A DNA stretch of 46,298 bases from Microcoleus sp. LEGE 07076 (lineage in GTDB: Bacteria; Cyanobacteriota; Cyanobacteriia; Cyanobacteriales; Microcoleaceae): the NCBI RefSeq assembly GCF_015207455.1, contig NZ_JADEWV010000027.1, forward strand, positions 1 to 46,298, given 5' to 3'. Numbering within the stretch: the first letter of the stretch is position 1; each line of letters opens with the position of its first letter. Made by a program: the position numbers and the translations under genes. Under the pieces are notes generated by a model. It had not been told where the DNA came from. It ran no database searches and saw nothing but the letters and a program-made list of their open reading frames with translations. This document shows positions 18,244 through 26,300 of this stretch, piece after piece.

Positions 18244-18317
18244 TTTTAGCTGCTGCGGTATCGTAACTGCTGTGTCGTTACCAAAAACTAATAGACATCT
18301 TCTAAAAAGCAGGTTTT

Positions 18318-18338
18318 GAACAGGCCCGATGCCTGTTC
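18318..18338. terminator. 8-bp hairpin downstream of the exported-protein gene
   Basis: gaacaggc, loop ccgat, gcctgttc is a perfect 8-bp stem about 100 bases after the stop at 18221. It lies between convergent genes (17658 plus, tnpB minus) and could be a terminator or a repeat. No T run follows on the plus strand. Confidence 0.4.
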
Positions 18339-18419
18339 CACAATCATTATGGGAGATGTCCGACTTCTAACTAAGAATCGAAAACTTAATAACTTATAGC
18401 TGGTAAAAGTATAGTCATT

Positions 18420-18560
18420 TATAGACATGAGAGGCTTCGAGTCCCTCCCCCTTCGCTTTTACTTTGAGCGGATTAACCCGCCTCGGCCCAAGTACGCAGC
18501 TCTCTATCAAGAGTGCTAAAAGCATTTGGGATTGCTTTTCTGAGGATGTTATAAGAACCA
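18420..18560 (-). ncRNA. Possible TnpB guide (omega/reRNA) region at tnpB 3' end
   Basis: In IS200/IS605 elements the guide RNA comes from the tnpB 3' end and the adjoining right end, with the flanking DNA as guide. The two hairpins in 18429-18479 on the minus strand fit this. If the right end lies near CCTCTCATG, the guide would begin near TCTATAAATGACTATA. This is inference from family knowledge; no RNA evidence is available. Confidence 0.3.
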
Positions 18561-19687
18561 TTAACATCGGAATTAATTAATTGACCGATTGATGTTCTGT
18601 ACAATCCTCTTTTGATTCGCCTGCCACTAAATATGACATTCGACGCATCAATATGTCCGTAAACAGGAATTGGATCTAGGTTCAAAAAGCTCGACTTAGA
18701 GGTGTAAGACTCTTCTTGAACTATCACTTTAATTGCCACCAATCGAGTTTTGTATTCCAACATCTCAATTAGTCTAGCGTGAGGAATATTGACAAAGTTT
18801 TGATTAGTGCGTTTGGAAAAGTCAATTCCGGTTTTCCACTGTGCATTTTTGCCAATTACTAGCGTCCCAATTTGATGCGCCGTCAAAATATCGACGATTA
18901 ATCGGCTGGTGTGATGCAAGTAATTATCTACTTTTTGGTGGCGACACCGGGTCAAGCGTTGAATCCGTGATGATGTCTGGCTATTTCCTTTTAATTGAGA
19001 CTGCAATTGGGCCTTACGTTTGTTGTAGAACTGGTTAATTGACTTTAATGGTCGCCCGTTAACCAAAAGAGGGATAAATCCCGGTTGATTTGAAGTTAGC
19101 GCCGCTAAATTGTCCAGTCCCAAATCAATACTAGCTACGAAGTTGTTACGGATAGCGGTGGACTCCGGTTCATCGTAAATGACCTCAATTACATAAGCAT
19201 CGCATTTGGGAACCAATCTAACTTGACAAATTCGTTCGGGATTTACTTTGGTTTTGATTAAAATCTCAGTACCTGACAGTTTAATAATTCCACTTTTCAA
19301 CTGCCTGCGGCTAATCGCTTGCATTGTATAAACCAGGATGTTTCGACCTTTTACTTTATCTTTGTACTTAGGTAGTTTTGGACGACCCGTAAATTTAGAG
19401 GCATCTTTTTTGTAAGCTTTGAGAGCTTCAAAAAATGATTTCCAGTTTTTATCTAACAACATCAAGATTTGCTGGCTTACTTTGGCGGGCATTGCCTTGT
19501 AAGCTTCGTGAGATTTCATCAAACGATTCATTTCGTTGTAATTGATGTAGCCCCATCCATACACAAAGCTTTGACGGATGACATAATTGGCTGCATTGTA
19601 AAGATGCTTCGATTTGAAAGCTAGTTCGTCAATCTGAGCAAAACGGTATTCGGTAGATTTGATGATGTGACGTTCTGTTAGCTGCAT
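18473..19687 (-). CDS. tnpB: TnpB-family protein with displaced RuvC glutamate and no zinc finger
   Basis: 404 residues from the ATG at 19687, chosen because a perfect AAGGAGG lies 6 bases upstream; an upstream TTG at 19732 has none. TnpB proteins are RNA-guided nucleases encoded by IS200/IS605 elements. RuvC I is clear (VASIDLGLDNLA, D188) and RuvC III is clear (INSDVNGSYNI, D374). At RuvC II the usual Glu after TLVI is replaced (IGTLVIGKN, G279), while a Glu pair occurs about 45 residues later in VQEESYTSKSSF (E325/E326). The usual CxxC...CxxC zinc ribbon between RuvC II and III is absent: the segment has no Cys. Other TnpB proteins with a relocated Glu have been described, so activity is possible; a nuclease-dead role is the alternative. 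The frame is intact. Confidence 0.9.
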   Translation of the reverse strand: MQLTERHIIKSTEYRFAQIDELAFKSKHLYNAANYVIRQSFVYGWGYINYNEMNRLMKSHEAYKAMPAKVSQQILMLLDKNWKSFFEALKAYKKDASKFTGRPKLPKYKDKVKGRNILVYTMQAISRRQLKSGIIKLSGTEILIKTKVNPERICQVRLVPKCDAYVIEVIYDEPESTAIRNNFVASIDLGLDNLAALTSNQPGFIPLLVNGRPLKSINQFYNKRKAQLQSQLKGNSQTSSRIQRLTRCRHQKVDNYLHHTSRLIVDILTAHQIGTLVIGKNAQWKTGIDFSKRTNQNFVNIPHARLIEMLEYKTRLVAIKVIVQEESYTSKSSFLNLDPIPVYGHIDASNVIFSGRRIKRGLYRTSIGQLINSDVNGSYNILRKAIPNAFSTLDRELRTWAEAG

Positions 19688-19914
19688 TCTGAACCTCCTT
19701 CTTTCAGCTCGGCGATTGTGGGGAGTAGTCAACTATAATTAAACCACTTTCTGTCTGTCATGCCGGATGTGGCAATGCCAGAAGGCTTGGACGCCTCCCC
19801 ATGCGGTTGTCTAACTTATTATTGTTTTAGCGTAGTTTGATAGTTTTATTTTTAACATCCTGATTACATGATACCACAATCGCTTATCCCTGCTTACAAA
19901 CTGAATGAAGTTTT

Positions 19915-20017
19915 ATAATACCAATTTCATCAAGTTATGCTACTATCGAAAGTTTGACTCCCCCCCGAAATCGCGGGGGGGTAGATATGTAGCGCTATTT
20001 TATGAATTTGGTATTAA
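19915..20017. repeat. 103-bp inverted-repeat element (MITE-like) with central C7/G7 hairpin
   Basis: Ends ataataccaatttcat (19915-19930) and atgaatttggtattaa (20002-20017) are inverted copies with two mismatches. Inside, cccccccg / cggggggg (19960-19967 and 19974-19981) forms an 8-bp stem with loop aaatcg. A string like the left end recurs at 7431. It lies in the 520-base gap between tnpB and mnmA, which holds no gene. Confidence 0.7.
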
Positions 20018-20061
20018 ATACCTCCTACAGTCTTCTCTCCTGTAAGTTGCAAGAAAGAAGG

Positions 20062-20105
20062 AGGCAGAGCCTCGCCTATCTGCATTACCAGGCTCTGCCT
20101 GGTAA
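20062..20105. repeat. Repeat able to form two mutually exclusive hairpins
   Basis: aggcagagcct (20062-20072) is a perfect inverted copy of aggctctgcct (20090-20100), giving an 11-bp stem. Alternatively, ttaccaggc (20085-20093) pairs with gcctggtaa (20097-20105) around loop tct. The two use overlapping bases. It lies 3' of mnmA, followed at 20182-20209 by CTGACTC-type heptamers. Confidence 0.7.
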
Positions 20106-20253
20106 CGAGCAAAATAAGCTTTGAAACCATCAAAAGTCAATCACTTTCCTAGATTCCTGACTATTCCTACCTCCTCTAATTCTGACTTCTGACTCCTGAC
20201 TCCTGACTCAAGGCCTTAACGAAAAGACTTTTTCAACAAGCCCTAACTAATGA

Positions 20254-21330
20254 CTATTTTTCGATGATGCCGCCGCCTAAGAGCACGTCTTTGTCATACC
20301 AAACAGCGGCTTGTCCGGGGGTAATGCTCAACTGCGGTTCGTCAAAAATCACTTTGACTCTTGTACCGCCGGCTTTTGCTTCGGTTTGGGAAGTTTCTAC
20401 AGGAATAATTGTAGCGGGGACAGGGTACGATCGATAGCGAATTTGTACCGAAGCCCGAATCGGAGCAGTCGGTGCGGCTACAGAAACCCAATTTACTTTC
20501 TGGACGCTACACTCAGATTCTACTGCCAACTGGCGATCGCCCACAATTACCCGATTGCCAGGAGCATCGAGTTCAATCACATAAAGCGGTGCCGGTGCAC
20601 CAATGCCGAGGCCTTTCCGCTGGCCGATGGTGTAGTGATGCACCCCGTCGTGCTGTCCGAGCACCCGACCTGACTTGTCAACAATGTCACCTTTTTGCGG
20701 CGCAATGTATTTGTCCAGAAAAGCCCGCATCGAGCCGTTACTTTCCACCAAGCACAAATCCTGACTTTCCGGCTTTTCCGCAGTGCTCAAGCCAAATTTC
20801 GCCGCAATTGAGCGAGTTTCTGTCTTGGTAATTTCCCCCAAAGGAAACTGCGTACCGGCAAGTAAATCTTGTGTTAAATCGTACAAAAAATAAGACTGGT
20901 CTTTGGCAGGGTCGATCGCCCGCAGCAACTGATAGCGCCCCGTATCGCTATCATAAGCAATACGGGCGTAGTGTCCTGTGGCAATCTTTTCTATTCCGAG
21001 TTCTTCGCGAGCATAGCGCAGCATCGGCCCAAACTTCACAGTTTTATTGCACTGCGAACAAGGCAGAGGCGTAATTCCGGCGCTGTAACCCTCCACTAGA
21101 TAATCGACAATACTTGCTTGAAAGACCTCGCGGCTGTCCACAATGTGGTGGGGAACGCCCAAATCTTCGCAAATTTTAGCGGCATCGACCATTCCCTCAG
21201 AGCAGCACTGACCTTTGCCTTTCATCAGCCACAGCGTTAAACCCACCACTTCATATCCTTGATGGTGTAAAATTGCGGCGGCTGCGGAACTATCGACCCC
21301 GCCGGAGAGGCCTACAACAATTTTGTTCAT
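20254..21330 (-). CDS. mnmA: tRNA-specific 2-thiouridylase MnmA
   Basis: MnmA activates U34 of tRNA-Lys, Glu and Gln with ATP and inserts sulfur to make the s2U of the wobble base. The 358 residues match the family. The PP-loop SGGVDSS is at residues 9-15. The two catalytic cysteines are visible as C94 ([11 protein letters not shown]) and C193 (SQDLCLVE). GHYARI and DQSYFLY are further family signatures, and the C-terminal beta-barrel region is complete to GGGIIEK. The gene is divergent from nnr with 187 bases to the preferred nnr start. Nothing unusual is seen in the coding sequence. Confidence 0.97.
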   Translation of the reverse strand: MNKIVVGLSGGVDSSAAAAILHHQGYEVVGLTLWLMKGKGQCCSEGMVDAAKICEDLGVPHHIVDSREVFQASIVDYLVEGYSAGITPLPCSQCNKTVKFGPMLRYAREELGIEKIATGHYARIAYDSDTGRYQLLRAIDPAKDQSYFLYDLTQDLLAGTQFPLGEITKTETRSIAAKFGLSTAEKPESQDLCLVESNGSMRAFLDKYIAPQKGDIVDKSGRVLGQHDGVHHYTIGQRKGLGIGAPAPLYVIELDAPGNRVIVGDRQLAVESECSVQKVNWVSVAAPTAPIRASVQIRYRSYPVPATIIPVETSQTEAKAGGTRVKVIFDEPQLSITPGQAAVWYDKDVLLGGGIIEK

Positions 21331-21413
21331 GATTCGGAGAGAAATTGCTATTGTTAATCTTACTTTGTTCGATCGAGCTAATTAGACATTTCCCATAATT
21401 CTCGCTTCGCCAG

Positions 21414-21437
21414 CAAGCCTGCTCGCTTACAGGCTTG
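21414..21437. repeat. 8-bp hairpin in the mnmA-nnr gap
   Basis: caagcctg (21414-21421), loop ctcgctta, caggcttg (21430-21437) is a perfect 8-bp inverted repeat. It overlaps a possible GTG start of the downstream gene at 21437, which speaks against that start. Confidence 0.55.
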
Positions 21438-21517
21438 TGAGGATGCGTCTATTCATTGTACCACAAAAATACTACAACCTGCGACTGCTGCTGTTAGCTG
21501 AAATTTTAGCACTAATT

Positions 21518-23152
21518 ATGACTGTTCAAAAATTTGTTGTCACCGCCGACCAAATGCGGCAAATAGAAACCAGAATCTTTGCAGCGGGAATGCCCGTAGC
21601 AGCTTTAATGGAAAAAGTCGCGCTGCTGATTGTTAAACGCATTCAGCAGCTTTTGAAGTCAGAAGTCAGAAGTCAGAAGACAGAAAAAAAAAGGCAGAGT
21701 TCAGAAAAGGAAGATATTGTTAATTCTCAATTGCCAGTTATCGGGGTGTTGGTTGGGCCGGGACACAACGGGGGCGATGCTTTGGTTGTGGCCCGCGAAC
21801 TGCACTTTCTAGGGTTCCAGATAGTTATTTACTGTCCGTTTTCTAAACAGAAAGAACTCACCCAAAATCACGCTGCTTACGCGCGTTCTTTAAATATTCC
21901 ATTTGTTGAAAAAGTTGCCAGACTGACGAATTGCGATTTGCTCGTAGATGGTTTGTTTGGGTTTGGATTAGTACGAGAAATTACTAACCCCACAGCCGCC
22001 GCAATTGACGAAATAAATAATTTAAATATACCGATTTTTAGTATTGACATTCCTTCGGGAATTCATACAGATACAGGAGCAGTTTTGGGGACGGCAATCC
22101 GGGCAAAACATACATTGTGTTTGGGTTTGTGGAAAATGGCATTTCTGCAAGACCGAGCATTAGAATATATCGGTACGTCGGAATTAATTGATTTTGATAT
22201 TCCAGCAGCAGATATTGCAGCGATATTGGGCGATTTCCCAGCAATACAACGCATTACCAAACAATCTGCGATCGAGCATTTGCCTTTGCCCCGATCGCTA
22301 ATTTCGCACAAATACACCAACGGTAACTTACTAATTATTGCAGGTTCTCGCCGCTACAGCGGAGCCGCAATTTTGGCAGCATTGGGAGCAAGAGCAAGCG
22401 GTGTGGGAATGCTGTCAATTGCCGTTCCTGAGTCGATCAAACCGATGTTGGGCAGTCATTTGCCAGAGGCTTTAGTTATCGGATGTCCCGAAACCCAAAG
22501 CGGTGCAATTAAGGAGTTGCCGGTAGCAATTGATTTGAGGGGTTACGATGCGATCGCGGCAGGGCCAGGTCTGACATTGGAAGCCGCCATAGCTGTAGAA
22601 TCTTTACTGGAGTGCGATCGACCTTTGGTTTTAGATGCCGACGGTTTAAATATCCTCGCTCAACTCGGTACAGTCCCGATTTTGGCGGAACGCCGAGCAC
22701 TGACAATTATTACCCCTCATCCGGGCGAATTCAAGCGTTTGTTTCCGGAATTAGCAGGCTTTGCGGGCGGCGATCGAATTGCCGCAACTCAAGCAGCAGC
22801 TCAGCTTTGCGGTGCAGCAGTATTGCTCAAAGGAGCCAGGGTTTGCATAAGTTGGCAGGATGAGGGCGATGCTACCATCACCTACCTCAATCCCGAAAGC
22901 ACCCCAGCCCTCGCCAGAGGCGGCAGCGGCGACGTTCTGACAGGCTTGTTGGGGGGACTGTTAGCCAGCGCGTTAGCGAAGCCCTCGAAGAGGATCGCCC
23001 GCAATTCTCCCCCGCAATCAGTTGCAGCAACAGCAGTTTGGTGGCACGCTCGATCCGGAATCGCCGCAGCAAAAGAACGGACGGAATTAGGAGTAGATGC
23101 CTTTACTTTGACACAGTATTTAATTCCAACATTGCGAGAATTTTGTGAGTAA
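21518..23152 (+). CDS. nnr: Bifunctional NAD(P)HX epimerase / ADP-dependent NAD(P)HX dehydratase
   Basis: This fusion repairs hydrated NAD(P)H: the N-terminal YjeF_N epimerase converts R- to S-NAD(P)HX and the C-terminal dehydratase restores NAD(P)H with ADP. Seen are VTADQMRQIE near the start, VGPGHNGGDALVVAREL (epimerase), ITPHPGEFKRLFP and GGSGDVLTGLLGG (dehydratase). ATG at 21518 is chosen because homology begins at once; GTG/ATG codons at 21437-21443 would add 25-27 residues with no homology and overlap a hairpin. No strong ribosome binding site is seen. Two oddities: a GAAGTCA heptamer repeat encodes a charged 25-residue insertion (about residues 46-71), and a repeat-like stretch at 22972-22996 adds residues to the dehydratase domain after GGLLASALA. 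Length 544 is slightly above the family norm for this reason. Confidence 0.93.
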   Translation: MTVQKFVVTADQMRQIETRIFAAGMPVAALMEKVALLIVKRIQQLLKSEVRSQKTEKKRQSSEKEDIVNSQLPVIGVLVGPGHNGGDALVVARELHFLGFQIVIYCPFSKQKELTQNHAAYARSLNIPFVEKVARLTNCDLLVDGLFGFGLVREITNPTAAAIDEINNLNIPIFSIDIPSGIHTDTGAVLGTAIRAKHTLCLGLWKMAFLQDRALEYIGTSELIDFDIPAADIAAILGDFPAIQRITKQSAIEHLPLPRSLISHKYTNGNLLIIAGSRRYSGAAILAALGARASGVGMLSIAVPESIKPMLGSHLPEALVIGCPETQSGAIKELPVAIDLRGYDAIAAGPGLTLEAAIAVESLLECDRPLVLDADGLNILAQLGTVPILAERRALTIITPHPGEFKRLFPELAGFAGGDRIAATQAAAQLCGAAVLLKGARVCISWQDEGDATITYLNPESTPALARGGSGDVLTGLLGGLLASALAKPSKRIARNSPPQSVAATAVWWHARSGIAAAKERTELGVDAFTLTQYLIPTLREFCE

Positions 23153-23318
23153 ACAATCTACAGTATCTTCTAGGGCGTTCACCGCGCACATCATATCAAT
23201 TCCGGTTGCACTCCTGGGGAATTGTTGACTGTTGGCTGTTGATTGTTGACTGTTGAGCGGAGCGAAGCGGCCAAACAGGGCATACTTCACAACGCGATCG
23301 AACCGCTATATTTGCTCG
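23153..23318. repeat. Truncated copy of the CGGTTGCA repeat with heptamers, between convergent genes
   Basis: catatcaattccggttgca (23190-23208) matches the left end of the repeats at 9232 and 35171; GTTGACT heptamers follow (23224-23255). No right end (TGCAACCG) is found, so this copy is incomplete. No terminator is evident. Confidence 0.6.
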
Positions 23319-26300
23319 CTAATTCTCATTGATAAAAATGCTGTACACCGGAATGGCGATCGCAAATTCTGTTCCCCTTCCCGGCAATGAAAGACATTCT
23401 AAACTTCCCCCGTGTTTTTTGGTGACTATATCGTGGCAAATTGGCAGTCCCAATCCGGTTCCTTTGCCTTCTGCTTTCGTCGTAAAAAATGGCGAAAACA
23501 ATTTTTCTTTGATATGTTTTGACATTCCGATTCCATTGTCAGCTATCAGAATTTTTACTAGACGATTTGTCAGTTTTCCACTGCTGGTGGCAACAGAGGT
23601 GGAAATTGTAATCGCATTGGGGTTACTTTCTATCTGTTTGTAGGTTTTACCAAAATTAGATTCTTCCAAAGCATCGATCGCGTTAGCTATCAAATTCATA
23701 AATACCTGATTCAGTTGCCCCGGATAGCATTCTACTTTAGGCAATTCCCCGTAATTTTTGATGACTTTAATCGCCGGTCGATCGCTCGACGCTTTCAGTC
23801 GGTGCGATAAAATCATTAATGTGGTATCAATTCCTTCGTGAATATTTACTGGTTTTTTCTCAATCCCGTCGGTTCGCGAGTAATTTCGCAAAGATTGCAT
23901 GATGTCGTGGATGCGATCCGTTCCCAATCTCATCGAGTCAATCAGCTTCGGCAAATCTTCTACTAAATATTCTAATTCAATCGCTTCTATTTCATCTAAA
24001 ACTTGTGGCCCGGGTTCGGGAAAGTTGTCTTGATAAACCTGAACTAAATTTATCAAGTCGCTAATATAGTCTTTGGCATGATGCAAGTTACCAGAAATAA
24101 AGCTGACGGGATTGTTCACTTCGTGGGCTACTCCTGCTACCAGTTGTCCGAGTTGCGAGATTTTTTCTGTTTGAACTAATTGCGCTTGAGTTTGTTGGAG
24201 TTGAACGAGTATTGCTTCTAAATCTTCAGCTTTTTCTCTCAATTGAACTTCTGATGTTTGCAGGGCAGTTTCGGCGCGCTTGCGATCGCTAATATCGCGA
24301 TTAATTACCAGGGCGTGGGGTTGGCCACCATACTCGAAAAAGTTTGATTTTATCTCAAGATCGCACAGCGTACCGTCTTTTCTCTGTATGACAGCTTGAC
24401 AGTTAAATTCTTCGCCTCTGCTGACAGTTTGTTGGAACTCGGCGAATACAGGCAGATACTCTGGCATAATATAGTCGGGCGGATTTAACTGCAAAAACTC
24501 TTCCTGAGAATAGCCAAAAATTTGAGAGACTGCGGGGTTAGCTGCGACGACTTTACCCGTCTGCAAATCTACCAGCGAAAGTCCGTCTGCTACTGTCTCA
24601 AATATGCTGCGGTACTCGTATTCTTTTTGGATAAGTTCGAGTTGGAACTGTTGCAGGGTTTTGAGAGATTCAGCCAACTCGCGGGATTTCTGTTTTTCCT
24701 GGGCGTAGAGACGGGCGTTTTCAATGGCGATCGCCGCTTGTGCCGTTAATAGCTGCAACAGTTCCAGGCGATCGCGCGTAAATGCTCCTGTTGCCCGATT
24801 ATTCTCTAAATACACAATCCCAATCAACTTGGTTTGATACAAAATTGGCGCGCATAAAATTGATTTTGGTTGGCAATTTTGAAGGTAAACATCTGATTTG
24901 TAAATAGTTTCCTTAGCAGCATCGCTCAACACCAGCGGTTGCTGAGTTATCCCAACGTACTTGACTATAGAAATAGGAATATCTGAACTATTTTCCAGAA
25001 GCATTGACTCTGGCAATATTGCTGAGTCGCGGTCGATAGTATCGGACAGTTCAACAAACAGTTGCCCGTCTCGTTCTAAAATAATGCAGCCTTTCTCTGC
25101 GCCAGCATTTTCTAAGATAATGTACAGCAGTTTTTTTAACAAATTTTCTAAAACAATTTCACTATAAATTGCCCCAGATGCTTTGATTACAGTTGCTAAA
25201 TCCAAGATATTAGCATGACTAGATGTACTCGCAGTTACGGTTGCAGCAATCCGCAAATCTACAGATTCAGGAAATAAATTGCCATAGTATTGTTCGAGTT
25301 GGCGGACTTTCGCTGTTGCGCCCCACTGGAGATAGCAAACTCTGGCATTGCTGAAGTAATTCTTGACAAAAATTAGCCGATTTTGGGATAAATAAAATCT
25401 GCCAGCTAATTCGTTAACCAGCGCGGCATCTTGAATGAAGCCGTTTTCCATCGCCAGGGCGATCGCACAATCGTAGCATTCTGACGCTTCATAGTTTTGT
25501 GCCGACAACCGCGCCGCTTCCGCCCGGATGGCTAAATATTTGTGCTGATAATTTGCAGGGCAGTTTTTCGCAAACTCTCGAAGTTCTTCCAGGCAAATGT
25601 TAAACTGTTCTAGGTATAGTTGGCGATCGTCCTCGCTGGCATTTGTACAAGCAGCAGCAAGGGCTACAGCCCGGTGGAAGCGAAAAACCGGACCCAGAAA
25701 AGTCCCGCCAACAGCAGCCAAAAATTTAACACCTATATTGGCATATTCTAATGCCCGATCGACCTCGCCAAACCAATTAGCCGCCGTTAGCTTGTAGAGA
25801 TAAACCATAAAAGCAGTGGTGAAATCTGCCGAGGCTTCAGCAAATTCTAACAGCGATTGTTCGTCGATGAAATTTGGCGGATTTTCTGGACTTTCGGCAG
25901 GACAAGTAAGTCGATAAATAGCCGATTTATTTAGCAAAAAATATGCTAGCATATTCCGGTCTATTTTTTCCAAAACCGAAATAAATTCCTCGACAACTGC
26001 GACGGTTTTTAGCAGCGATTCATTCCCGAAAAAGCTCAGCCAAAGACAATTAACCGCAGCATATCCCGACCACTGATAAGCACCTGTCTGCAAACCGCTA
26101 TTAAAAGCTTTGATGATAAAAATCTTGCACTCATCAATATATTTAATGTGGTGCAAAGTAAAAGCCCCCCACATCTGCAAAATATAAGCGCCTAACTCTT
26201 TAGCATCCCAGCGTTCGTACAAATCGAGAGACAGTTCTCCTGCTGCACGACTATCCTCAACTTCGCCATATTTAACAATCAAAGTAAAGGCATACAAAAT

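Larger units (their letters stand above)
18420..19830 (-). mobile_element. IS200/IS605-superfamily element with tnpB only (no tnpA), approximate borders
   Basis: The element is recognised from its single tnpB gene and its flanks. Downstream of tnpB on the minus strand, two small hairpins (GCGG-gttaat-CCGC at about 18466-18479 and GAGG-gactcgaag-CCTC at about 18429-18445) look like a right end and omega-RNA-like structure. Upstream of tnpB lies a leader with short palindromes (about 19740-19810). No serine or tyrosine (Y1 HuH) transposase is present, so movement would need one in trans. Exact ends cannot be set from one copy. Confidence 0.6.
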
